This document shows, in pieces, positions 8,456 to 17,500 of a DNA stretch of 64,000 bases. Positions within the stretch are counted from its first letter, which is position 1. Each line of letters opens with the position of its first letter. The notes beneath the pieces were generated by a model. The model was given only the letters and a program-made list of their open reading frames with translations, had not been told where the DNA came from and did no database searches. Origin of the DNA: Luteolibacter sp. SL250 (GTDB lineage: Bacteria; Verrucomicrobiota; Verrucomicrobiia; Verrucomicrobiales; Akkermansiaceae); the NCBI RefSeq assembly GCF_026625605.1, contig NZ_CP113054.1, forward strand, positions 3,038,001 to 3,102,000, written 5' to 3'. A program made the position numbers and the translations under genes.

Positions 8456-10762
8456 ATGCTCCGTTACATTTCCGCCGCTGCATTGATCCCGACCCTCGCC
8501 TTCGCGCAGAGCGGGGATAAGAAAGACCATGCCAACATGGACCCGGTGGTCCCGGCGGAACTCATCCCTCCGGCCCCCGTCCTGCCCGTTGACCAGGCAT
8601 GGAAGCTGTTCAAGACCGCTCCCGGGTTCGTGATCGAGGCATTCGCCGCGGAACCCACCGTCGATAAGCCGGTCGCGCTGGACTACGATGCCGCCGGACG
8701 CCTGTGGATCTGCGAAATGCAGGGCTACATGCCGGATATCGACGGCAAGGGTGAGGACATCCCACAGGGACGCATCGTCGTCGTCGAGGACACCGACCAG
8801 GATGGCAAGGCGGACAAGCGCACCGTCTTCCTCGACAAGCTGAACCTGCCGCGTGCGGTGGCGGTGTTCCCGGATGGCATCCTTTTCACCGACAACGAAA
8901 ACCTCCTGTGGATCAAACGGGATGGCCTCAAGCCGGTGGGGAAAGCCGAAGTCGCCGCGCCTGATTTCATCGAGGCGGGCAACGTGGAGCACAAGAGCAA
9001 CGGCCTGATCCACGGCCTGGACAACTGGCTCTACAACGCGAAGTCGGGCAAGCGTGTCCGCCGCATCAATGGCAAGTGGATGGTTGAGAACACCATCTTC
9101 CGCGGCCAGTGGGGCATCGCGAAGGACAACTACGGCCGCCTTTTCCACAACCACAACTCCGCCTTCCTCTTCGGCGACAACGTCGCTCCCAACCTGCTCC
9201 AGGGGAATCCCGGCGTCACCACCAAGATCGGCGAGTTCAGTGCCGTCGGCCCGAACGCGACCTGGCCGATCCGTGTGACCCCCGGCGTCAACCGCGCCTA
9301 CATCTCCAAGAAGAACGGCTACGGCTCCGACACTCTGAATCCTGAGACGCACAAGCTCATCAACTGCACCGCCGCGGCGGGTATGACCGTCTACCGCGGC
9401 AGCAACTTCCCGAAGGAATGGGCGAACCGCGCGCTGGTCACCGAGTCCTGCGTCCAGCTTGTGAAAGCCATCGAAATCAAGGACGATGGCAGTGGCAAGC
9501 TGACCGGCAGCCATCCCTACGGAAAGGAAGAGTGGCTGGCCTCCACCGACGAGCGCTTCCGCCCGGTGAGCATCTACAACGCGCCGGATGGCAGCGTGAT
9601 CATCGTGGACATGTATCACGGCATCATCCAGCACAAGACCTTCGTCACCTCCTACCTGCGCGAGCAATACGTGAGCCGCGGACTGGACGGCCCGGCCCAT
9701 GGCCAAGGCCGCCTCTACCGCGTGTGGTCGAAGGACGGCAAGCTGGAAGCCTACGAAGACCTCTCCAAGAAGACCGGTCCCGAACTGGTCGCCCTGCTGG
9801 GCCATGCGAACGGCTGGCACCGAGATACCGCACAGCGCGTGCTGGTGGACCGCGCCGATGCTTCCGTCGCCTCTCAACTGGTGGCGGTCGTCGCGAAGAA
9901 TGACAACCCGCTGGCCCGCATCCACGCGCTGTGGACGTTGGAAGGTCTGGGCAAACTCGATGCCGCCGTGATCGAGCCGCTGCTTTCCGCGAAGGATCCG
10001 AAGATCGTCATTTCCGGACTGTGGGCCGCCTCCAAGCTGCCGGAAGCGGAGCTTGCGAAGCTCTCCCCCATCCTCCTGAAACTGGAGCCTGCCACCGAGG
10101 AGATGAAGCCCTACATCGCGCGGGTTCTCGGGCCGCTGGCCACCCCCGCCGCGTGGGAAAAGCTCACCGACCTGATCGTGAAGTCACAGAAGAACCCGCT
10201 GGTGCTCGGCGCCGCGTTCTCCGGACTCGACCACCACGAACTCAAGTTCAAGGCGGCCGCTGGCGACAAGATCAAGCACAAGGATTTCCTCGGCTGGCTG
10301 GACAAGGGTGCCTCCAACGCCCCTGCGAAGAAGACCGCCGGCGAGCTGCTGACCGGTCCTGACAGGGAAGCATTCGTCCGCGGCAAGAAGCTCTACAACG
10401 GCGAGGCCGCCTGCTTCGGCTGCCACGGTCTGGCCGGTGAAGGCGTGCCCAACCTCGGCCCGCCCCTTGATGGTTCCGAGTGGGTCACCGGGGATGTCAG
10501 TATCTTCGGCAAGATCCTGCTCCACGGCCTGACCGGCCCCATCAAGGTACATGGTAAGGTCTATGTCTCCCCTGCGGACATGCCCGGACTGTTCCAGAAC
10601 CCCGCCATGACCGACGCCGCGCTCGCGGACATCGCCACCTATGTGCGCAACGAATGGTCGAACGCCGCCGCCCCGGTGAAGGCGGAGGAGTTCGCGAAGA
10701 TCCGCGAAGCGACCAAGGACCGCAACGGCAAGCCCTACACCGAGGCAGAGCTGAGGAAGTAA
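8456..10762 (+). CDS. PVC-type membrane-bound dehydrogenase: beta-propeller, HEAT region and terminal cytochrome c
   Basis: A 768-residue exported redox protein. A signal peptide (MLRYISAAALIPTLAFAQ) leads to a sugar-dehydrogenase-like beta-propeller (FVIEAFAAEPTVDKPVALDY, YDAAGRLWICEMQGY, NGLIHGLDNWLY, VIIVDMYHGIIQHKTF), the TIGR02604-type putative membrane-bound dehydrogenase typical of Planctomycetes and Verrucomicrobia. An alpha-helical HEAT-like stretch follows (about residues 450-610). The C-terminal cytochrome c has CFGCH at residues 653-657 and a likely axial Met in ADMPGL. It would oxidise a sugar or polyol in the periplasm and pass electrons to heme c. The upstream operator-like site ties it to the preceding sugar genes. 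Confidence 0.85.
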   Translation: MLRYISAAALIPTLAFAQSGDKKDHANMDPVVPAELIPPAPVLPVDQAWKLFKTAPGFVIEAFAAEPTVDKPVALDYDAAGRLWICEMQGYMPDIDGKGEDIPQGRIVVVEDTDQDGKADKRTVFLDKLNLPRAVAVFPDGILFTDNENLLWIKRDGLKPVGKAEVAAPDFIEAGNVEHKSNGLIHGLDNWLYNAKSGKRVRRINGKWMVENTIFRGQWGIAKDNYGRLFHNHNSAFLFGDNVAPNLLQGNPGVTTKIGEFSAVGPNATWPIRVTPGVNRAYISKKNGYGSDTLNPETHKLINCTAAAGMTVYRGSNFPKEWANRALVTESCVQLVKAIEIKDDGSGKLTGSHPYGKEEWLASTDERFRPVSIYNAPDGSVIIVDMYHGIIQHKTFVTSYLREQYVSRGLDGPAHGQGRLYRVWSKDGKLEAYEDLSKKTGPELVALLGHANGWHRDTAQRVLVDRADASVASQLVAVVAKNDNPLARIHALWTLEGLGKLDAAVIEPLLSAKDPKIVISGLWAASKLPEAELAKLSPILLKLEPATEEMKPYIARVLGPLATPAAWEKLTDLIVKSQKNPLVLGAAFSGLDHHELKFKAAAGDKIKHKDFLGWLDKGASNAPAKKTAGELLTGPDREAFVRGKKLYNGEAACFGCHGLAGEGVPNLGPPLDGSEWVTGDVSIFGKILLHGLTGPIKVHGKVYVSPADMPGLFQNPAMTDAALADIATYVRNEWSNAAAPVKAEEFAKIREATKDRNGKPYTEAELRK

Positions 10763-10789
10763 GTCGCCATCTTCCCATCGGTTCCCGCG

Positions 10790-10816
10790 CTGCCATGAAA
10801 TCCGCTTTCATGGCAG
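10790..10816 (+). terminator. Perfect 11-bp stem after the dehydrogenase gene
   Basis: CTGCCATGAAA (10790-10800) and TTTCATGGCAG (10806-10816) form a perfect stem with a 5-nt loop, 27 bases after the stop codon. No U-tract follows, so termination is inferred from position and stem only. Confidence 0.5.
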
Positions 10817-10880
10817 TTCGGACACTTCTGTATTCCGGCGAAAACACTTGGCTGCCAGCGCTTTCCTGAGATCCAGCCGC

Positions 10881-13076
10881 ATGCCATTTCGCGCCGGATT
10901 CGTCCTGCTTTGGGTATGCCTTTTCCAAGGCATGCTGCATGCCCGGTGGCTCGGCATGGACCAGCTCGGGATCGACGTGTTCCTCTACGAGAGTGATTCC
11001 AACCAGATCACCCGCTACGACATCTCCGCAGGAGCGTCCAAGCCGCGCGTGGAGTTGCCGGACGGACGACCGCAGATGACGGCGGCCTGCGCGGATGAAG
11101 GCGGCCTGCTCGTCGCCTTTGGTTCCTCCGTCTACCGCTATGATCCCGAAGGAGGGAACGAGAGTCTGATTTTCCAAGGATCTTCCACCGTGGAGCATAT
11201 CCTCACCGATGGAAATCTGGTCTTCATCAGCGAGTGGAGATACAACGGGATCTTCCTCATCTGTCTGGACCGGAACACCCTCGCCACGCTTGGCACCTGG
11301 CAGAACACCAGCGGCACCTTCACCGCACCGGCCATCTCCAGGTCCACGAACGGCCTGATCTTCACCCGCTACAGCTCCAGCTACCACACCGTGCTGACCT
11401 ACGGCGACGACGGCACGTTCACCGAACCGGGCCTGCCATCCAACACCAGCGCCCGCAGTCCCGGGACGTGGCTGTGGCCGGACGGCAGCCGCTACATGGA
11501 CACCACCGGCACCGTCCGAGGCACCAGCCATCCCTACCCCATGGACGGGAGCATCAACCGGACGATCTCCCGTGCCGCCATCATCCCGGGGCGTGGTGTG
11601 GTGGTCATCAGCGACGATGTGGTTGCCGCCTACTCGGAGGACTTCAAGCTGGTCGAACAGATCGCTATCACCAACCGCACGCCCGAGCGGTTGGCCGTCC
11701 ATGATGGGAAACTTGCCATCTTCCACACCACGGGAACTCCCACTCTCGTGACGCTGGACGCCCTGTTCGGTCCCGCACCGGCCACCCCGCCGGATCCAGC
11801 CACCCTCACCTATCTCCCGGACCGCATCTTCCGGTCGAACAACGGCGTCATCCATCTCTTCAGCGCCACCCACAAGGCGATCTTCCGCTGGGATCCAGCC
11901 ACCCAGTCCTACCTCACCACCATCCCCCTGCTGGGTCCTTCGGTGGTGGCCTACTCACCGGCCCACGATGCCATCTATACCGGCTACTCGTCCCGCGTCG
12001 TGCGCAGGATCGATGCCAGTGCCGTGGAGCCCCGCGAGGAAGTGTTCAGCCGTCTGACCTACCCGCCGCTGGAGATGGTGGCGACCGGCGACCACCTGTT
12101 CACCGCCGCCGACGACTGGGGCCGCACACCGCGCGGCGAGTACGGCTACTACGAAATCCTGGGGCCGGACGGCGCCTCCCTCTCGCGGAACAGCACGATG
12201 AACTACGAAACGAAGTTCTACTGGAATGACGTTAATCGGGAGCTGTATTTCACCACCCTGAAAAACTCCTCGTCCGGCCTCAACGCCTATCCGGTGACGT
12301 CATCCGGAGACATCGACAGATTCAACTACCGCGGCAGCGGCTGGGCCTATCCATCCGACAACTTCCACTATGCCGATCCTGTTCTGCCATCACCGGACGG
12401 CTCCCGGCTGGTGCTTGGGTCCGGGCTGGTCGTCTTCCGGCCGGATCTGCAGAGACTCTCCTACCAGGTCGGTCCATTCCGTGACGGTGCATGGGACGGG
12501 GACAACCTGATCCTCTTGAACGACTACTACGCCACCTCCGTGAGCATCCGCTCCGGCCCCACCCTGGCCTACGTCAGGAGTGAGTCGCTCCCGGGCAGTC
12601 CGCTGAAGATCGCGCCCCTCGGGAATGGCCACCAATTCGTGGCGACCAACAACGGCGGCGGGGTTTCGCTCCACGTGCTGGATGCCAGCCTGAAGGTCGT
12701 CCCACCCACGACGCTCGATACTCCCGCAGCGCCGACCGTGAAACTCAACTACAGCCTGAAGCTGGAACTCACCTGGAAGGACGTGACCGGAGAGGACCAC
12801 TTCCGGGTCAGCCGCCGCACGCTGCCGGATGAGGGGTGGCAGACCCTCACCACCGTCAAGGGACTGACCTACACGGACAATTATCCCGTTTCAGGAAATA
12901 TCTATGAATACCGGGTGACGGCATTGAACGGCGCGCTCGAGTCCCCGCCCTCCGCAGCGGCGGCCTTCCACTACGGTCCGCCTCCCGCACCGGTGGCCAC
13001 CGCCGTGCTGGAGTCCTCCACCTCCGCCCGCATCTCATGGCAACCGGTTCCGGAAGCCACCAGCTACTCCGTCTAA
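10881..13076 (+). CDS. Secreted beta-propeller/FnIII protein, 5' part (ends at an in-frame TAA)
   Basis: This is the first 731 codons of what looks like one 1,365-residue exported protein. MPFRAGFVLLWVCLFQGMLHA is a signal peptide, so the start at 10881 is preferred over the in-frame ATG 33 bases upstream. A long propeller-like region (residues about 25-610) is followed by one complete FnIII domain (LELTWKDVTGEDHFRVSRR ... YEYRVTALNG) and half of a second (SARISWQPVPEATSYSV). There the frame meets TAA at 13074-13076. The next codons in the same frame continue the FnIII fold (YAYYAEPEYF ... STYYFFVRASG), so the stop is a point nonsense change, readthrough codon or sequencing error. Confidence 0.7.
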   Translation: MPFRAGFVLLWVCLFQGMLHARWLGMDQLGIDVFLYESDSNQITRYDISAGASKPRVELPDGRPQMTAACADEGGLLVAFGSSVYRYDPEGGNESLIFQGSSTVEHILTDGNLVFISEWRYNGIFLICLDRNTLATLGTWQNTSGTFTAPAISRSTNGLIFTRYSSSYHTVLTYGDDGTFTEPGLPSNTSARSPGTWLWPDGSRYMDTTGTVRGTSHPYPMDGSINRTISRAAIIPGRGVVVISDDVVAAYSEDFKLVEQIAITNRTPERLAVHDGKLAIFHTTGTPTLVTLDALFGPAPATPPDPATLTYLPDRIFRSNNGVIHLFSATHKAIFRWDPATQSYLTTIPLLGPSVVAYSPAHDAIYTGYSSRVVRRIDASAVEPREEVFSRLTYPPLEMVATGDHLFTAADDWGRTPRGEYGYYEILGPDGASLSRNSTMNYETKFYWNDVNRELYFTTLKNSSSGLNAYPVTSSGDIDRFNYRGSGWAYPSDNFHYADPVLPSPDGSRLVLGSGLVVFRPDLQRLSYQVGPFRDGAWDGDNLILLNDYYATSVSIRSGPTLAYVRSESLPGSPLKIAPLGNGHQFVATNNGGGVSLHVLDASLKVVPPTTLDTPAAPTVKLNYSLKLELTWKDVTGEDHFRVSRRTLPDEGWQTLTTVKGLTYTDNYPVSGNIYEYRVTALNGALESPPSAAAAFHYGPPPAPVATAVLESSTSARISWQPVPEATSYSV

Positions 13077-14978
13077 TATGCCTATTACGCGGAGCCAGAA
13101 TACTTCTGGGAGCTGAAACGCGACATCCCCGCCACGCAGACCTCTCACCTCCAGCACAACCTCTCACCCGGGAGCACCTATTATTTCTTCGTCCGGGCCA
13201 GCGGCCCGTTGGGCATCTCCCCGTTGTCCGCCGCCACCGCACCGGTCGCCGTCCCACAGATCCCGCCGTCCGCGCCTCTCATTCAGCCAAGTGGCAACCC
13301 TGAACCGGACCAGGTCACGTTTTCCCTTGGTTGGCATTTCCGTGCGGAAGGATACCGGCTGGAGCGGCGGATCTCCGGGACGGAAGCCTGGGCGACCGCG
13401 GCGGAAACCAGCTCCAGATTCCAGAGCCAGCTCACCGACCGGACGGTGGAGCCTTCGACCACCTACGAATACCGGATGATCGGTTACAATTCCGCCGGGG
13501 ACTCCCCGCCGTCGGAAACACTTGTCATCACCATCCCCGAGCTGCTGCCACCGGAGGTCCCTAGCTTCCAGCCCGCTGTTTCCGGGCGCATCCTCCCCGG
13601 TCCAGCCGTGCAACTGCTGTGGTACGAGGCCCGCTACACCGACGGCTACCGCATCGAGCGCCGAACGGACGACTCCCCATGGGAGTTCCTCGCGGAAACG
13701 GACGACGATCCATCCCAGACCTACCAGCAATCGTGGACGGACACCACACCGACCGCAGGTATCCACTATACCTACCGTATTTCAGCGTTCAATGTGAAGG
13801 GCACCGTCGAGATGGGCACCCTGCGGATCGAAGCGGCGGAGACCTTCGTCCTGTTCGCCGATGACTTCGAACCTTCCGCGGATTCCTCCGTGTGGGAGTC
13901 CCTCAGTGGTGCCACCACCGTGGAAGACACGCCCGGAAACCACGTCCTGCGCGTGGATGGCACGGCCACCCGGATAGTCATCGCCCGCAACGTCGATCTG
14001 TCCCTGGGCGGGGCCATCGAGTTCAAGTTCCGGGGCACCGCCGGCTCGACCGTACCCGTCCATCTGGAGATCGAATGGATGGGTTATTGGACGCCGATCC
14101 TCACCATTGCCCCCACCTCCGAAGGATTCACGGAATGGAACACCTACCGCTTTGAAGCGGACGTCACCGTCATCGGATTCCTGCCCATGGGCCGGTTGCG
14201 TTTCAGCACCCTAGAAGACGGACCGGCATGGGAAGTCGATGATCTCCAGGTCACCGGGGTGGTCCCCCGTGAAGTGCCCGCTCCCGTCAGCGGGCTTTCC
14301 CAGCTCGACTACGGCATTGGCTCCATCGGACTGGATCCCTACAACATCACCCTGACCTGGCAACCGGTCTATGGCGCCACCCACTACATCGTGGAACGCC
14401 GGACCGCCGGAACCCCATGGACCAAGCTTCCCGAGGAGATGCTGAGCTTGTGGTTCATGGGGCCGACCTATTGGGACAGCACCCAACCGGCGACCGAATA
14501 CTTCTACCGGGTGACCGCATGGAATCCTGCAGGCCCCTCCGCACCCTCCCCTGAATTGCGGGTGCTGACCCCTTCGGCATGGCAGGCATGGAGAGCCGTC
14601 ATCTCACCGGAAACCGAGCCGTTGGCGGATATGGGCACCGGCATCCCGAACCTGCGCTTCGCGTTCAACATCGTCCAGTATATCCCCCCATTTCCTTCAA
14701 CCGACTATGATTTCACCGGCCTCCCCGTGATCGCGCGCGACCCCACCTCCGGGCGGCTGCGCGTGAACTATGTGCGCCGGAAAGCGGAACTCCAGCCGGG
14801 CATCGACTACATCGTCGAGTTCAGCAGCGACTGCAAAACGTGGATTCCCGGTGGCCGTGAGATCGAGATCATCCACGGCTACGGCATGGAAAGGGTCATC
14901 TGCGAGGACAATGCGGTTCCAGACGAGGAAACCACCGGCAAACGCTTCGCCCGGGTGCGCGTGGTCCTCCACGAATGA
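13077..14978 (+). pseudogene. 3' part of the split FnIII protein (same frame, downstream of the TAA)
   Basis: The frame is unchanged from the upstream part. It completes the interrupted FnIII domain, then adds two more FnIII domains (GYRLERRISGTEAW ... YEYRMIGYNSAG; GYRIERRTDDSPWEF ... YRISAFNVKG), a laminin-G/CBM-like sandwich (LFADDFEPSADSSVWESL ... WEVDDLQVTGV), another FnIII (ATHYIVERRTAGTPW ... YRVTAWNPAG), and the C-terminal module (YIVEFSSDCKTW ... KRFARVRVV) shared with two other proteins here. The only internal start of note is a TTG at 13209 inside a domain, with no signal peptide, so independent function is unlikely. Confidence 0.65.
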
Positions 14979-14997
14979 AATCCACCGCAGAGGCAGA

Positions 14998-17475
14998 TCA
15001 ATACACCCGCCTGACGGAGTGGCTGAAGTAGTGCTGGGTGAGCAGGTCGGACAGCTCCTCCAGCCTGCCGCCGAAAGTCTCCAGTTCATCCGTGGTCCGC
15101 GGGCCGGATTTCGCGAACGGCTCATCCAACAAGGCGAGCCGCGCGACGATCCGCGGGAACATCCCGCTGTTGGGATCTCCCGGGAAGTTTCCGGACTCTG
15201 TCTGGAGGATGGCGATCTGGTGGGCAACCGAGCGGGGGTTCGTCTGGTCCATGAACAGCAGCTCGCAGACGGCGTCCCAGCGCGGTTTGGAAAAATGCCG
15301 GCGCCTGTAGGTCATCACGCTGTCACAGATTTCCAGCAGCGGCTCCAGGAATTGGGAATCTTCCTCGTCTTTCTCTCCGGCTGCGGCGACCTGCAGCAAC
15401 GCGAGTGTTCCCAAGGCCCGCTCCAGGCGGCGGCCCACCTCGAGGAATCTCCATCCCTGCCCCCGCGTCATGTTCTCCGCCTGCATGCCCGCAAACGCGG
15501 ACAGATGGAGGATGAGCTGGTCGAGGGTCACCGAAAGTTCCCGTGCCTGCGGAGGACTCGGCGGCGGATGGACGATGCCGTCAAGGCGGTTGAAAAATCG
15601 CCACGTGTCATCAGAGAGCCGGTCGCGGGCTGCGGCGGCATTTGAAAGCAACCCGCGCACCAACGGCGGCAGGCCGACTCCGCTGTTCGAACCATGCACC
15701 AGATCGATCAATGCACCCAGCAGGCCGAACGCCTTCGTCTTCTTCCTCGCCGGAGCCATCCCGACGGCATCCAGCAAGATGAGGCACGCTTCCAGTTGCT
15801 CCTGCTGGAGCCTTCCCGCCTCCCCCACGAGGTGCTTCATGGTTACCCTCAGCAGGCGCGTGGCCAGCTCGATGCGCTCCGCATACCTGCCAACCCAGAA
15901 TAGTTCCTCGGCGATCCTGCTGGGGACCTCCGCCGCAGCGGGATGGCGGCGGACTGCGGCAGGTCCCTCCAGCTTTCTGGCCTTCGTCTTGCCGGAATCA
16001 TTCGCGCTCTCAAGGATCCACACATCCTTGGTGGAACCGGCATGGATCGGCCATAGCTGGGGTGACTGGCCGGACTTGCCCACCCTGCCCAGTCCTCCCG
16101 GCAACGTCACCGGAGCACCGGATGAATTCAGTGTGAACCCGCGCATGACCACTGGCCTGGAGGCAAGGCTGCGGCCGTCCAGGGATGGTGCCACGCTGGG
16201 CGTGACATCAAGCTGGGCGACGAAATCGTAGGGACGCTCCTCGATGATGGAGAGCCAGTGCTTCCTCGCGTTGGGGGACAGCGCCGACCAGCGCACCGGC
16301 AGCAGCGGCTCGTCCAGTGAGGCGGAAAGCAGCACGTAGCGGCTGAAATTTTCCATCACCTTCGCGCGGATCTCCGGCTGCCCGAGCCACCATGTTTCCA
16401 CGAAAGGGAGTTTCAGATCCTCCCCCAGCCACTTGCGGCAGATCTGCGGGAGGAAAGGCAGCAATGCGGGGGATGAGGCCAGCCCCGTCCCCGGAGCGTT
16501 CGCCAGTGCGAGGTTGCCACTCCGCCATGCCTCCACGATGCCGGGAACCCCGCCCCTGCCCATGGTCCAGAACTCCAGCGGGTCGATCACATCGTCACCC
16601 AGCCGGTTGGCCACGCAGTCGATGCGACGCAAGCCTCCAAGCGTCTTCAGATAAAGCCGTTTTTCCCGCACGGTGAGATCCGCCCCCTCCACCAGAGGGA
16701 AGCCCAGCAGACGCGCCTTGTAGGCATGCTCGAAATAGGATGGATGGCGGAATCCGGCGGTGAGGAACACCACGTTCGGCATTTCCCCGCGCGGCATCGA
16801 AAGCTCCTGCAGCGTCGCCCTTTCCGCGTCGAAGAAGGGACGCAGCCTCGCCACCCGCGAGCTCTCATAGGAGTCCGACAGGACGTTGGACGTCACACTG
16901 CGGTTTTCCAGCACCTGCCCGAGGCCCTGGGCGCCCTGGATCTGGTCGTTGAGAATCTTCCATGTCCCGTCCGGCATCCGCACCAGATCACTGGAAAAGC
17001 CGACGAGGAACTTCCCTCCCTGCGGCTGCACGCCCCGGATCTGCGGTTGGTAGGAGCGGTTCGAGTGGATGAGGTCCGGCGGAATCAGGCCCTCCGCCAT
17101 CAGTTTCTGAGGGCCGTAGAGGTCGGCGACCACCATCTCCAGCAGGCGCATGCGCTGCACCAGTCCCGCGGAAATCTTGTCCCACTCCTCCCGCCGGATC
17201 ATCAGCGGCACGGGATCGATGACATAGGGCTGCCCGGTGCCGCCGACGTCGCTGTACACGTTGAAAGTGGTTCCCAGGTCATCCAGCATCCGGTCTGCGG
17301 TCGCGCTGAGGTTGGCCCTGTCAGCCGAAGTCATTGTCTGGAGCTTCGCGGAGATCTCCTCCCAGCCCGGACGCACCGTCCCATCCGGCGCGGTCATTTC
17401 ATCCCACGCGGCATCCACCGCCCCGCCTGTGGACGGAGGGGTGTTCGCCGGGACGGATCGACTGCGCTGGAGCAT
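14998..17475 (-). CDS. Circularly permuted type 2 ATP-grasp protein fused to alpha-E domain
   Basis: An 825-residue two-part protein. The N-terminal about 480 residues match the circularly permuted ATP-grasp (DUF404/DUF407) family: FNVYSDVGGTGQPYVIDPVP, LEMVVADLYGPQ, LVGFSSDLVRMPDGTWKILN, NVVFLTAGFRHPSYFEHAYKA, LANAPGTGLASSPALLPFLP. The C-terminal about 300 residues are the helical alpha-E (DUF403) domain (SRIAEELFWVGRYAERIE, WRFLEVGRRLERALG, NPRSVAHQIAILQ). ATP-grasp enzymes of this class are predicted to form amide bonds, making or tagging a small peptide. It lies 25 bases downstream of the transglutaminase gene on the same strand, the partner expected in this conserved but unassigned cluster. 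Confidence 0.82.
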   Translation of the reverse strand: MLQRSRSVPANTPPSTGGAVDAAWDEMTAPDGTVRPGWEEISAKLQTMTSADRANLSATADRMLDDLGTTFNVYSDVGGTGQPYVIDPVPLMIRREEWDKISAGLVQRMRLLEMVVADLYGPQKLMAEGLIPPDLIHSNRSYQPQIRGVQPQGGKFLVGFSSDLVRMPDGTWKILNDQIQGAQGLGQVLENRSVTSNVLSDSYESSRVARLRPFFDAERATLQELSMPRGEMPNVVFLTAGFRHPSYFEHAYKARLLGFPLVEGADLTVREKRLYLKTLGGLRRIDCVANRLGDDVIDPLEFWTMGRGGVPGIVEAWRSGNLALANAPGTGLASSPALLPFLPQICRKWLGEDLKLPFVETWWLGQPEIRAKVMENFSRYVLLSASLDEPLLPVRWSALSPNARKHWLSIIEERPYDFVAQLDVTPSVAPSLDGRSLASRPVVMRGFTLNSSGAPVTLPGGLGRVGKSGQSPQLWPIHAGSTKDVWILESANDSGKTKARKLEGPAAVRRHPAAAEVPSRIAEELFWVGRYAERIELATRLLRVTMKHLVGEAGRLQQEQLEACLILLDAVGMAPARKKTKAFGLLGALIDLVHGSNSGVGLPPLVRGLLSNAAAARDRLSDDTWRFFNRLDGIVHPPPSPPQARELSVTLDQLILHLSAFAGMQAENMTRGQGWRFLEVGRRLERALGTLALLQVAAAGEKDEEDSQFLEPLLEICDSVMTYRRRHFSKPRWDAVCELLFMDQTNPRSVAHQIAILQTESGNFPGDPNSGMFPRIVARLALLDEPFAKSGPRTTDELETFGGRLEELSDLLTQHYFSHSVRRVY

Positions 17476-17500
17476 GGAGTGGCGTTGGTCCTGAAACCGC

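Noticed and set aside
7186-11873. Long minus-strand frames (423, 505 and 443 codons) opposite the dehydrogenases and the FnIII protein
   Set aside because: Val/Asp/Gly/Glu-rich shadow composition and no recognisable domain; the plus-strand genes are clear.
13209-14978. Independent gene from the TTG at 13209
   Set aside because: The start lies within an FnIII domain and lacks a signal peptide; continuity with the upstream frame is much better supported.
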